Shown: positions 36,545-54,932, counted from the stretch's first letter. The stretch: 64,000 nucleotides of DNA from Dermatophagoides farinae (GCF_024713945.1 NC_134677.1:2483001-2547000); one strand, 5' to 3'. The notes: a model not told the origin generated them from the sequence alone. A program made the numbers and translations.

Positions 36545-37431
36545 CTATATATCATTATTATTGTAATATACAAACCATCCAGGAACAGTATAATCGAGTT
36601 CACATTTTGATAATTCAATGCTAAATGCTAAACCAGCTGGACAACGTTGTAAACGTGGATAGCCACCAACACAAAGCCAATATCTATCGCAACTATTTTC
36701 AATGGCTACAGCACCATTAGGTTTTTCATTACAAATTGCTATAAATGTTAACAATAAATAAATAAAAAAATTTAATTATGAATAATGATAAACAAGAGAA
36801 AGGGGTAACTTACGATGTTTTTGACAATCAGGTACATTTTGTGGCCAATCACAAGAATGAATTTGTTCATTAAAAAGTAATGAATATGGACATTGTTGTA
36901 ATGTACCGGTACCATTCCAACATTGCCAATATCTTGTACATGATGTTTCATGTGCAAATGTTCCATAACTCCATGGACAATTGACCAAATTTAATGGTGA
37001 TTCTAACAATAAAAAAATAATTTTTATTATTTAATCCATCAATCAATGAAAATGATAACTTACGACCCATAATTTTGACACCATCTGGACAGCCAACAAT
37101 GTATGGATAACCACAATGATCAATCATACCACGGCGATAACCAGCAAATACCAAGCCATTTGGACATTTTTGTTCAATAATATGGCCATCTTCACAACGA
37201 TAATAATAATCGCAATATGTTTCATGCTCTATTAGTCGAAATTTTCCATCTCTACAAAGTTCATTTTGATTGATTTGGGTAGTTTGTATTGATAAAATTG
37301 TACCAAAAACTGTGAGAAAAAAAGACAAGAAAAAAAATTCAAAATCAATACAATGAATATTTTATTGCTTACAAATGCTTACCTAAACAGAAACAAAACC
37401 AGAACAGACTATTTGAAATAGATGCAATCAT
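36545..37431 (-). CDS. Cuticular protein analogous to peritrophins, three chitin-binding domains (CPAP3/obstructor/Gasp type)
   Basis: Four exons: 37383-37431, 37064-37309, 36814-37002 and 36545-36738, 225 residues. Signal peptide at the start (SNSLFWFCFCLVFG). Then three type-2 chitin-binding domains (CBM14), nearly one per exon, each with six Cys in the usual spacing. Examples are YCDYYYRCEDGHIIEQKCPNG, then SCTRYWQCWNGTGTLQQCP, then SCDRYWLCVGGYPRLQRCPAG. Aromatic residues that contact chitin are present. Three CBM14 domains and about 225-250 residues fit the CPAP3 class, which binds chitin in the cuticle or lines tracheal and gut chitin. The first domain has a longer loop (FAGYRRGMIDHCGYP). 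Exon borders are all phase 1, typical for extracellular domain exons. Confidence 0.93.
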
Positions 37432-41264
<3,833 letters not shown>

Positions 41265-41442
41265 ATCAATCAATCAATCAATTCATTTCCATAATGTAAT
41301 ATTATCATATAATTTTTTCATTTTGTAATAAAAATAATTAAACTTGAAAACAAAAAGAGAAATAAAGATAATTTGTAAATTAACCCTCCCACTTATAAGT
41401 AATGAAATGAATTAAATTATTAAATATCATTAAAAGTTTCAA

Positions 41443-43269
<1,827 letters not shown>

Positions 43270-43702
43270 TTTTTTTTGAATTTTTTTTTTAATTCATTAC
43301 CCAATTTAAGATTAAATTAAAAAATGATTTATTAACAATGACTGTTGATCTAGAATAGAGTTGCTATTGAAATCAGAGTATAAATGGGAAAAGCCGATGC
43401 GTTGGCAATGGCAATCAAAAGCTTAGAATCGATAATTGCATCAGCCACATGTGTATGATGTGGCTGATAAACATAGCCAGACAATGTCAGTACAAATAGC
43501 TGCAAGCGAATAATTTTAGATTTGAATTTTATTTATTCATTCAAATATAAATCATTTATAATAGGAAATAAAAATTTATCAAGGTTGTATATATAATGAA
43601 TGGATTTTTGATGATTGTGAATAAGAAAAATGTAGGTATGTGTAATAAATTGGATACAAAATGTAACAATAAATGAAAAAAAAACAGTTACAATGGCACA
43701 TA
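43270..43702. other. Gap with a GC-richer island, open frame and hairpin
   Basis: Between the TyrRS start and the UPF0488 stop. At 43380-43510 base composition is clearly less AT-rich than its surroundings. On the minus strand an acceptor-like site (attcgcttgcag) is followed by 49 open codons to a stop at 43350. On the plus strand a 24-codon frame starts at 43384. The segment also holds an exact 11-base hairpin. Coding, RNA-gene and promoter roles are all possible. Confidence 0.5.
43440..43468. repeat. Perfect 11-base hairpin with 7-base loop
   Basis: Arms 43440-43450 (ATCAGCCACAT) and 43458-43468 (ATGTGGCTGAT) are exact complements around gtgtatg. It lies within the GC-richer island. Confidence 0.9.
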
Positions 43703-44209
43703 TTAATTGGGCAAATCTAATTTAAAATCACAAGTCGATTCTTGGAATATTTTGCAATTTTTTCTTAATTTATCATGTTTCCGTAAGAAAATATAATTGA
43801 GCTCATTTTGTGGATCATTTGATGATAATGACGACTTTACAATTTTGGACATATTTCGTACATTTACTATAAAAGTTTGACAAACTATTCGGGCAATCTC
43901 ATCGTTCATATGTTTACGATAATCACCACAAAATTGATTCATTACTTGCCGTTTTCGAATGATTGATATCTTTTCATTGTTCAGGATATTATAAGCTTTC
44001 CATAGGGATTCTTTTCGACGTTCATTTTTAGCTTTATCGAATTCATTTTTTATGTGATCTCGACACCATGCCAATTCTGCTTTGAATTGAATTGATTTTA
44101 AATTTGAATCCTCATTCAAATGTGAATCTTCTTTATTTTTGTCATTGTTATTCTCATTCAATCGAATATTTTTGATACCTTTATTTAGTTTTCTGATTCC
44201 AGCTGGCAT
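43703..44209 (-). CDS. UPF0488 family protein (C8orf33-like)
   Basis: A single exon of 168 residues. The family signature is present: FKAELAWCRDHIKNEFDKAKNE, then a helix leading to IIRKRQVMNQFCGDYRKHM. This matches the conserved ELAWC and KRQ.M...GDYR..M blocks of UPF0488, a eukaryotic family of unknown biochemical function. The N-terminal 50 residues are Asn/Lys/Asp-rich and disordered. The C-terminal 45 residues (NYIFLRKHDKLRKNCKIFQ) are not recognised. The start is the first ATG after in-frame stops. It lies between TyrRS and calpain, all on the same strand. Confidence 0.82.
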   Translation of the reverse strand: MPAGIRKLNKGIKNIRLNENNNDKNKEDSHLNEDSNLKSIQFKAELAWCRDHIKNEFDKAKNERRKESLWKAYNILNNEKISIIRKRQVMNQFCGDYRKHMNDEIARIVCQTFIVNVRNMSKIVKSSLSSNDPQNELNYIFLRKHDKLRKNCKIFQESTCDFKLDLPN

Positions 44210-44530
44210 CTTGCAATTGAAACAAAATAAATCACCTGCTGATTCGCAAAATGCGAGATCTTTTTTAATTTAAGCAAATGAGTCATTCAAAGAATATATG
44301 ACCAAGTTTTTTTTAACAAACTTAATGAAACGATACTTTTTTATTTAACTATAGATTGGATGATGATTAAAATCTTAAGAATCAAAAGAACTGATTAGGC
44401 TAATTGAAATGCAAGAATTTAAAAATGCTTTTAGCCATATAGAGTAGCCATATAGAATATAGTGATGAAAAAATAGTTTTTTTGGGACCACAGAAAACCA
44501 GATAAAAATAAGGAAATTTCGATTATATGA
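44210..44530. other. Short gap between calpain 3' end and UPF0488
   Basis: AT-rich; contains a short direct repeat (agccatatag, at 44433-44442 and 44446-44455). It should include the calpain 3' UTR and the UPF0488 promoter. No gene seen. Confidence 0.5.
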
Positions 44531-47500
44531 TTATGAATATAGCACTTCTCGAATGAACTAAAATCAAAGTAAGAAATATTTAATTAATAATAATTCATCA
44601 ATAAATTTTTATCTTACCTCATCAAGTGTAAAGGATGATTCATTGCTTGTTCTTGGTTTTTCCCGAATACGATTAAACATTGAATGATTACCAAATGCAC
44701 CTGCGAAAGTTGAAAATGCATTGCCGAAACCTCGTGGTGCACCCATTGCACCAAAAGCACCGGGTAAGAGATTGCCGATATCGCCAAATCCAGGTCCTGA
44801 AGGTGATGAACGAATTTTTTTACTGTTCCAAATTTCTATGCACCGTTTCATTTTCAATGCACAGCAAATAAAATCATTGAAATAGACTTCATCTTCGATT
44901 CGGTTGGCTTCTTTGGGCCGATGTCCATAACGATTGACTAGAAGCCGTAAAACAACTCTATTCACATTAATTCCAACTTCACGGAAGGCAGCTTTTAATT
45001 GACCCGAATTGATTGCCATATTATTTTCTGTGTCAAATTTTTTAAATATCTCCGACCAATTACGCAAATGTCGCCATAAAATTACGAATTCGTCAAATCC
45101 AAGTTTGCCTAATCATTTTTCAAACGAAAAAAAAACAAAAATGTAAATCTAAAACAAATAAATCTTTTTTCGATTAATTTACCCGAAGCATCAGTATCCA
45201 TTAAAGCTATCATAGAACGACATGATTCGACTGAGAATCCTTCGAATTTAAGCTCTATGATCAAAATGAATCAAAAGTTATTTTCTTATAAACATGTTAA
45301 CTGATATCAGTCTCAAACCTTTTTTAAAGACATGATTGATAACTTTTTGTAATTCCATTGCATCAACTTCCATATCGTCACCGGAAATTTTACTAAAGAA
45401 TTTGTATGCAGATTTTTCTTCCGGACGTTGATCATACGGATCTCCAATGTCATTCACACCATCTCTCTGTATTAAAAATGAATATTATAAATGAGTATAA
45501 TAAGCAAATAATGCTTTTGTCTATTGTGTTAATGGAAACAAAGCAAAAGCAATCAATTAATGTGTATCATATCAAAAAAAATGAATAAAACATGCAAACA
45601 AAAAACGAATAAAATGATTTGTGTAATTTCATGTAAAAAAAGAATGTCCATGTTCCAGTTGAATAATAAACAAATACAAACCAAATCTGTAGCCCGTTTA
45701 GCTCGTTTTTGATGACCCATGCCGATTGAATTCAATGCAGTATTGAAAAAATCAGCAGTATTCACATCTCTTCCACGATAACATTCATTAACCATGCTAA
45801 TAAGCGGTATACACATGTTAATTATTCGCATTAAATCAAAATTGAACATTGAAGCATTTCCTCTATCGTCACAAGGAATTGGATCCGGATCTGGTTTGAA
45901 ATCATGTACAATCGTTTCATCGATTGGAGTACCATCATGGATTGGAGTATTCTGAATATATTAAAGAATATACAATTTAATAGTTGAAACAAATCAATGA
46001 CCAATGAATCGAGAAATGGGTCAAATCCAGAATAGAAACGGGTAATAGATGAAATAGTCAATAAAGTCAGAATAGAATGAAAGATCAAAGTGTCGAATGA
46101 AGAAATTGAGAATTTGAAAGCGACGCACGAGAAACATGGAAATAATGAAAAGAAAAAAAGAAAGGCAACCGGAGTTTGCCAAAAATGATATCGGATTATA
46201 ATACATACATCTTCAGGTTCTGGAGTTTCTGGTGAAACTGGCTCTTCTTTGTGGGCGATACCAATTTCTTCATCATTTTCCATTACATGTTGTGCTGGTT
46301 TTTCGGTGAAAAATCGGATTATAAAATCGCCTTTAGAATTAGGCTCAAATGTTGATGGTATTATGCAATAGCGGCCTTTAAAAAAAAATCAATTTTAAAG
46401 CAATTCATAGATTGATGAAACAAATATACCAACCTGGTTTCAATCTATATCGGCCATTAACTTCACGAAGATTAATAAAGGCAGGAGATCGTGCACATGA
46501 GGCGTTATATTTGAAAAAATTTGTCGTCAACATTACTTGATCATTCGATTGTCTACAATTGAAAAGTATCGATATTAATGATCATGTGCGAATTAATTTA
46601 AAATAATCAAACCTCAATACACCATAACTATTTTCATTTACTTCGTAGATAACAAATCCAATGGTCAAATTATCGAGACCCATTTTGCGTTTAATACGAT
46701 GATTTTTTTGCATTAAGGCAACAACACATGTACAAAGTTCATCATCATCATCCTGATCGGTTAATGTGATCATGTATTGAGGATTTAGATAGAAAGTATT
46801 CAAATGATTTCGGCAACCGCCGGCACTAACACCAGGAATCCATTGTCCTTCGAAATAATTTACTTGCCAGGCTTTTTTGCTTTCTAAAGTAATTGAATCG
46901 CCTCAATCATTATCAAGATTGTTATTACAACCAAACTTACCATCATCGAGTGAATCAGGAGTCAAGTTAGTAATTTCAATATTAGTAAAATTTTTCTGAA
47001 AATCAGCAAAAGACATCCAAAATTCACCATCAGCATCGAATGTCAAACCAATTCTTTGCTTTTCTTCCGGCGAAACTATAGTCCATTCTCGTGATCTATT
47101 TGATAAAAGAGATATAATGATTTGAATGTATGGAGAAATATTATGGACAAAATTAAATACTTGTCACTCCAGGCACCGGTCCATTCAGCTTCATTACCCC
47201 AAGGATTACGAATACGTACTAGTGGTAATTTTCCCTGAACTCTTACATGATCAACATGTACATATTTAACCGATGTTATCGAATAAGCATGACCTTTGAT
47301 CAGTCCATTATGCATGACAGCTTCCATTTGTGATGCATCTTCAACACTAATACTGCAACCCATAAATGAACCACGTTGATGAGCTTTATGCATGATGGTA
47401 AACAAATTCGGAGGACATTCATCTGTTTGTATTTCATAATGTTCAGTAAGTCCACCAGTGAAATCTTCCATAGCTTCACTGGTTGTTCCACCTTTTAATG

Positions 47501-50500
47501 ATTCATATGATCCATGAAGCCTATTAAATGTTATTAAATTATGAATCAAAGTATAATTTTCATTCATTATTCACATACTTTGCATAAGCTTTTTCCAATA
47601 GAGCACCCCAGAATTCATTCACCTCTTCAGAGTGCATCATGACTAATTTACCGTTAATTGTTGGTAATCGATCATCAACAACAACATCGATCCATTTGCC
47701 ATATTGCCAAAAACGAAAATGAAATATACCTGTACAATCGAAGAAAAAAAGATGTAATAATATGAATCAATTACATACATATTAACGTCCTACTTACCAG
47801 CATAATCATTCTTGTCAAATGATTGATCCGGTGGAACCACTCGATCAAAATATTTTTCATTCATAGTCAAGTTGGCGACAGCTAATTACAAATTGATTTT
47901 AATTTATACATCAACTTATATAATTTGAGAAATGATTATTTTTCGTTACCTGCCAAAAACCAACAGTTACCAAGTTCACCTTGTTTAACATCAAAACGAG
48001 CTGCACCATGGCTAATAAATTTAGGATGATTAACGATCTGATGTGGACGTAACCATTTGAATTTTCGTGGACCACGTCCATGAAGATAATATGATTGGTC
48101 GATAGCTGGAAATGCTGGATCATCAAATAGCTGTCCTTCAAGTAGACATCGTTCTTTTAATTTGGCAAAATCTTGTGGTGGACCAGAATAATTTGATGTT
48201 AAACCAGATCTTCGTTCACCAAGCTATATTGTAAAAATTAAATGCAAAGAAAAAAGATTAGTAAATCAAAATATAAACAAAAAAAAATCATTATTACAAA
48301 GAAAACGTCTCGTGGATAGATACGAGAATTGGGCATAAAAGTATTGAAAAATTGTTGAAACATTTGAACACCTGTCAAACTGTTTATTAGAATAATCATA
48401 AAAAAATGTTGTATCACACAAACATGTTGTTAAAATTATCTCAGCTAGATAATTATGTGGTTAATTAAAACTAAAACAATATACACATGTTGTTGTTGTT
48501 GTTGGCGCTCAGAATAGTTGCAACCCTTACTGTTTTGACATACGACTCAAAACATCGTCAAATGAATGAATGAATGAATGTTTTCAGAATCCTGCCCATC
48601 AGTTGGTTGTTATAAACAAAAATATTGGCCAACCAAAAAAAAAACACACACACACACACCAACCAGGTATTTTGAGCAGTGGTAAGGAATTGAAAAGAAT
48701 GAATGGAACACATACTCTACAATAGGTCGGTATCCTCATCATCATCATGGAATATTAATCAAAAATACAAAATTATTCAGCTATAGTTAGCGCCATAATC
48801 ATAATGGTGATTATTATTAGTGGTAAACGTTTATATTCAAACAATTTTGCCCACGCATACACATTTTCACAAAAAAAAAATTACTTTCCATTCAATTTTT
48901 GACCGCTAAATTGATCATTGAAATTTGTTCGTGACAGTTAATCATTAATTTGTCTATTTAATTTGATCCGAAATTAGTGTGTTATTAAACAAATCTTCAC
49001 TCCTTTCCTCTCAACGAAAAATAAAAGATCAAAAAAGAAAAAAAAATTTAAATAAATCATTATTTGATCAATAATTACATTATAAATCCGTAAATCTTCC
49101 ATTTTTTTGGTTAATATTCGCTATATGATTCTCATGTAATAAGTTTTTTTCCGAACATGGAATGTTTCAAATTAATATGTGTGATAGAAATTAAATTTTC
49201 CAACGATCAATGATGATTCTTTGTGATCAATATTTATCATTTCATTATCATTATTATTATTATTGACAAAAAGGTGATGAATTTTGAATGTCAACAATGA
49301 TGAAACAAAATTGGCAATGTTGTTATTGTTGTTGTTGTTGTTTGGAATGTTTGAATGGTCCAGTCTTTGCTCTCGCGCAATCAACAAATTCTTCATCAGT
49401 ATATATAAGTGAATTGTATATTGGAATTGGGTGTAAATGGAACTATCCACTCAAATATCGTTTACAGGCAATGTAAACACAAGTATTTTTATTTTTACTA
49501 CAGAACATAATAATAACACTTGACACTGGCACTGTTTGTTGATCGATTGGTGATTGTTAATATTGGCCACAACACAACAAATTAATGATCCAAAATGAAA
49601 TGTTGATGACACTGTTTTTTTTTCATTATATCATATTTAGGTAAAAAATATTATATGTTCAACACTTGCTCATCAATGTTGATAGTGTTGTTAATGGATA
49701 TATTGCAAAAATCGGGAAGGACACTACAGTTTGTAGCCATTAGTTTATATGATTTATTTTGTTTTCTGTATGTGTGTGTGTGTGTGTTTACGTATACTAT
49801 TGATAATTTATCAATGTTTATAAATTTCAAGAATTGATGATGATTTCATACTTTTTTTTTCTTTCTACAACTACCGATTGGATGTTTATGGATGGATGGA
49901 TGGATGAATGAATGAAATGGATTGGTGTGTGTGTGTGTGTAAATGTGTTTATAATGATGATGATGATGAAGATGATGATTGTCAAACAAACAAAAAAAAA
50001 ATAACAAAGCACAGTAGCGGTATCCTTGTAATAATAATAATCTTTGGTAAAATTGGTTACGGTTTTTATTTTATTTTCGTTGTTATTCAATTAAAAATAA
50101 GCAAAAAAAAAGGGTAGTTGAAAATGTGAATGACAATGGATTTAATGTTTTTTTTTTCTTTGATGAATTTTCAATTCAAATATATTATTTCATACATTTT
50201 CCGATGCGAAAGAGGTTCATTTTTTTTCATTACATTTGAAGGTAGTTACTAATTTGACAAATATAAAGGTAGATGAATTGAATTTGCACTGATTGTCATC
50301 ACACACACACACACACACACACACACATGCATACACATTTCCTATCTAATGGAATTTTTAATCAGTAGAAAATATATGTGGAACATTTTTTTCATCAAAA
50401 TTATCAATTATCATCACTATATTGTTGACGTCGGAATTTTTTTCTTTTTTTGTTGTTGTTTCTTATGTTTTGGTTTCGCGAAAAAAAAAGAATTGGTCAT

Positions 50501-51209
50501 TTTCGCACACACACACACACACACCAACATACCTCTAGAAATATTACGATAAACTAACAGCATTCCATAAAAAAAAGGAAAAAATTCAAAGAAAAAACTT
50601 GTTTACCTTGACTTTTTTTTCATTCATTCATTCGATTTGATGATGAGCGTATCATCACTTTTGAAATTGATAAGAAAATCTATCTGACCATAAGTGTTGT
50701 ATTCAAATAATATTCAAAAAAAAACATTGCAATGAAATAAAAAAAAAATTCTTTTTGTATACCTTATAGAATGAATCTTGTGGTTTAAGCGATGTAACCG
50801 ATTCACGCCAATCGGATTTAATTAGATTCGATTTCTGTTGATATTTCCATTGTGCATTCTTTAATTCATTCAATATTTTTTCATCCATTTTTTCCACTTT
50901 TTCAACAACATGACCAATTTTTAATTCTTTTCCAATTTCATTAGCAACATTACGGATAATATTCATAGCTGGTCCACGAAATTGGCTTAACATGCCCATT
51001 ATATTGCCTAAATTTGGACCAGGATCTTTGTTGTTGCCATCATTTGTATTTTTTCGGCCCGGTGGCTACATATGTTGATAATAAATGATTGACAAATGAA
51101 CAACAATAACAACAACAACAACATCATGAATGACACATACCCGAAATACAATTTTTCCATTTTCAAAATGAAAACAATTGATTATGTCGCTGACAATTGT
51201 AGCGGCCAT
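44531..51209 (-). CDS. Calpain (CalpA/B type), calcium-dependent cysteine protease with two alternative N-termini
   Basis: Shared exons, all in frame: 47950-48223, 47798-47881, 47579-47729, 47161-47520, 46941-47095, 46613-46883, 46434-46552, 46209-46375, 45682-45951, 45319-45466, 45183-45254, 44618-45108 and 44531-44557. Two alternative starts both join LGERRSG in phase 0: long form 51141-51209 plus 50763-51065 (124 residues, MAATIVSD...), and short form 48531-48541 plus 48298-48379 (31 residues, MSKHLTG...). Protease core: catalytic Cys in [11 protein letters not shown], His in GHAYSI, Asn in [11 protein letters not shown]. The C2-like domain includes [16 protein letters not shown], then a penta-EF-hand domain with [14 protein letters not shown]. 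Two insertions stand out: a hydrophobic segment ([15 protein letters not shown]) between these domains, as in fly CalpA, and a Gly/Phe-rich stretch of about 45 residues before the last EF-hand. The end, FIREVLYS, matches fly DWLERTIYS. Totals are about 986 or 893 residues. Confidence 0.93.
50300..50327. repeat. CA microsatellite inside the calpain long first intron
   Basis: An uninterrupted CA run of about 13-14 units between the long-form second exon (50763-51065) and the short-form start exon (48531). Confidence 0.95.
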
Positions 51210-54200
51210 TATTATTTTTGATGAAAAAATTTATTGTCGATGACAACGATGATGACGACAAAAAAAAACAGAGCAAATTCTCGCATGTAGATTCTAATCA
51301 AATTGATTAGTCATTGAATTAAGAATCAGCAAAAAAAAAAAAATTCACACGCACAACAACATATGGATTGGCAAAAAAAATGATGATGATGATTGTGTCA
51401 CATTTAGATCATACTCGAATAGAAAAAAATAGAATAAACATTGACTGTTGCATATTATATTAAAGTGATGATGATGCATTACACATTTATCCTTGTAAAT
51501 ATACAATTCAAGGATCCACGAATCAACATCATCCACAATTACCGCATACATACAGTGTATATAAACACAGAGACAAATTAAGCAGACGTATGCTTCATAG
51601 TAGTGAAAACAAAATTGATGAATATTCTTGTTTTTTTATTTTTATTTTCCACACAGCAGACGCCCAAATAACAAAAATTCCAAACAAAAATAAAAGAGGC
51701 GACTATAAATCCTAAAAATATTTTTTAAGTACCACTAAATAAATACAGAATTTAATAGCTTAAAATTTTTTTAGTTCTAAATCCCAAACGATTATTTTGA
51801 TTATTATTATTAGTGAAGTTATCACCAGTCTTGTTGTCAGCTTGTGTTTCGTTCAGATTGATGAAAAAAAAAAATATTTAGTCCTTCGAATGAAGAAACG
51901 GTATTTTTTTTTGTTCTAATCATTTTTTTATACATCAACATTATTTAATATCATCGAATGTGTTTGTGTGTGTATGTGTACGTGCATGTCATTCAAAGGA
52001 TTTATTATCATTGATTTGATTTGATATTTCGATCGAAAAAATGATTGATTGAATGAATGTGGCATCGTATAACGATCATCATCAAGATGATTATGATTTG
52101 AAAATTTTTGCTTGATTTATTATTAGACATTTATTATTTGTTCACAATGTTTCAATTTGTGATCATAGATTTTCATATTCAATTCTAGCAAAGATGTAAA
52201 CATTTGAGATTTAAATTAATTTCCTTTAAGATTAAGATTTTGAAAAGTGAATGTATTTTATATCAGGCCAAACTGATTTAATCCAAATTGATTAATAATC
52301 ATTCAAATTTATCATCATCACCAATATTTTAAATAGATCGGAAAAAACTAAGTAATCATTAGATGTCAATCAAATGATGATGATGATGATGTTGATGATA
52401 TTGCATTCACAAATAAATGCACGTGTTTGAGCCATATAAATTAGGTAATAAGAAAATTCCCCAGAAATAAATGTAAAGCCAATCTTATTGAAATCAAATT
52501 CATTTATTGAACATTGAAATAAATGACGTCGATGTAGATGGGAAAGATGATGATGATGATGATGATAATGTTGGTGCAACAACCGCATTTATTTCTCATA
52601 AAAATGATAATGATGATGTGTTGAATTGATTATGATTTGACACATTCCATTCATAATGATTCATTGAACATATTGTTTCAAAATTCATTGAAAAAAAAAG
52701 AAAATTGTTGCATATTTTGTTTACGATCGAATGTAATAAATAATACAACAATTGGAAAAAATTTTTGCAACACATCAACATATTGCTTCCAAACATAGGA
52801 ATATAACACGTTTGATGACCATGTCGTTTATATGAATTTATTTTTTGCATCAACCACAAAAATAAATTACTTTTTTTTACAAACACACACTTCATTAATA
52901 ATGATGACAATTTGGAAAAAAAATTAATTACATTTTTTTTATGCGGATCTTATGGTGCCAAAAATAGGGGTCTTGTATATGGTCATATCTGGCCTTAATG
53001 ATGATATGTGGGGGAGGATATATAATCATTCATTTTCGTTGACTTTAATTTTAGATTTAACAGAAAAAACCACCGTTGCATAACATTTAGATTTAGACAT
53101 CATTATTCACAGACATTAGGCCAGACACATGTTGATGATTGATGAATTGGATTAAACATATGCATAGACTTATATATAAAACAACAACGAAAATATTTTA
53201 AAAATTCATTTTACTTCATCTCTTGTTCCTTAATCGATAAAATTTTCTAATTCAAACCAGACAGTGTGTGATCATTTTCATTATTATATGGAATTAAAAT
53301 CCGATTATTATCATAGAACTTAATCGTTTCATTTAAGATAATTAGCCAAATAAAATGTTTATAATCTGATAAATCTGTTTTCAAATCAGTTATGATGATG
53401 TTTTCATTTCTGATCCCGGATCATACATGGATTAGGGCGTTTTTTTTGTAATATCCATGTGTAGCCATACTAATGATGTCTAAATTGTTTTGTAAAGTTT
53501 GGTACAAAAAAAAATTTTAAAAAATAATAATTGTTATTAATTAACAAATTATGTGTGTGTGTGTAATAGTAAAAATTCGCTTTTTCACTCTTTTCTTCTT
53601 TTCCGCCGATGAAGAAAATGATGATGATGATAATGATATTCTGCTGCCATACAACTACTGAAAATTCATATTCGTTTGTACCATCTAGTACATCTACTCT
53701 AAATATAAAAGTTAGTTTTCAAAAAAAAAAAAAAAGATTTTAAGATAGTGGACACGATATTAGCTATGAGAGAAAATATAAAAAAAAAACGTGCACGATA
53801 TGGATTGATAGTATCAGCCGCCTGTCTGTGTGTGTGTGAGGCATACATCCGATTTTACTTGATTTTATGATTGCATAGATGTTGCATTGGATATTTCATT
53901 CGTTTTGCGTACATTTTTTATTTTTTAATTCAACAAGAAAGAGAGAGAGAGGAAGAGTCAATGAATCGGTGTCATTGTTATCAGTTTTCTTTCCTTTTTC
54001 TTCATTTCTCTTCATACTTTGATATTTGAAAATGAGAACCGCCTGCCATTCCCTATAATGAAAAAAATGGGAAAAAACAAATTCAGGATCATACACACTG
54101 TGATGAATCCATATAAAAAGACTTTACACAGGTAAATCGTTTCTCGGTTTATTATCATCATACAATTTTAGTCTATCACATCGATCGTTCCAAATACAGA

Positions 54201-54341
54201 TGCTTCAAATGGCATGAAATTATCTGAAACTAATCATTTGTAATTTTGTGTATGTGTTCTTAAAATCTTAATGAAAAAAAAACACAATTGTGATATCATT
54301 ATTGCCTTTGTATTGTTGAGCTTATATTTCGTTGTTGTTGA
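51210..54341. other. Intergenic region between calpain and the Pvf-like gene
   Basis: No secure exon. It contains CAT/ATG runs (52375, 52550), TG patches (51963, 53550, 53825) and GA runs (53938). TATA-like elements occur at about 53170 (tatatataaaa) and 54110 (catataaaaag), the latter just upstream of the growth-factor gene and so a candidate promoter or leader start; this is not demonstrated. Confidence 0.45.
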
Positions 54342-54932
54342 ATGTTGAATAAAAAAAAATTCACAAATAACCCAATAAAAATGATCGCATTCAATTATCA
54401 TCATCATCATCATTGTGATTTATTATTCTTGTTTAAAAGTTTTAAATTATATTATGCAATTAGTTTATTAGTAATGATTTCCTGTAATATCTTTCTATCT
54501 GTATCAAGTAATGATGTTTCAAATAAAAGATCAATGATTACTGAAGATTATGCTAAAGCATTTGATCATGGTGCACGTGTACGAAATGAAGGTGCATGTC
54601 ATCAACCAAAACCAATGATTATTTATGTGAATAAAACTGATCCATCCAAAGTTCATCTACCACGTGGAACAGTTTTACATCGATGTAGTGATCAGACTGG
54701 ATGTTGTTCGAATCCAAGCGAAAACTGTGTACCAATCGAAATGCAAACAGTAGAATTATATTTTATTACAATTACATTACAGGTACAATCACCATATAAA
54801 AATCGTCGTGTAAGGCAAAGTCCAAAAATTGAAAAATTATTATTCACAAATCATACGTTATGTGGTTGTCGTGAAAGAAATTCATCCAATGACAACGATA
54901 ATAGTGATTATAAGGATAATGAAGTGGAATAA
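54342..54932 (+). CDS. Pvf: PDGF/VEGF-domain growth factor (Pvf-like)
   Basis: A single exon of up to 196 residues. It is a secreted cystine-knot growth factor, ligand class of PVR-type receptor tyrosine kinases. The knot cysteines follow the family order: ACHQPKPMIIYV, a strand with VHLPRGTVLHRCSDQTGCCSN then NCVPIEMQTVEL, ITLQVQ, and the closing TLCGCRER. The Pro-Arg-Gly-Thr and RCs..GCC core is typical. A hydrophobic signal-like segment (YYAISLLVMISCNIFLSV) precedes a short propeptide. The N-terminus contains a His run from a CAT repeat. The true start may be the first Met (54342) or the Met at 54381; both precede the signal. A basic site (KNRRVRQSP) lies between strands, and the tail is acidic and Asn/Asp-rich. 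Confidence 0.88.
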   Translation: MLNKKKFTNNPIKMIAFNYHHHHHCDLLFLFKSFKLYYAISLLVMISCNIFLSVSSNDVSNKRSMITEDYAKAFDHGARVRNEGACHQPKPMIIYVNKTDPSKVHLPRGTVLHRCSDQTGCCSNPSENCVPIEMQTVELYFITITLQVQSPYKNRRVRQSPKIEKLLFTNHTLCGCRERNSSNDNDNSDYKDNEVE

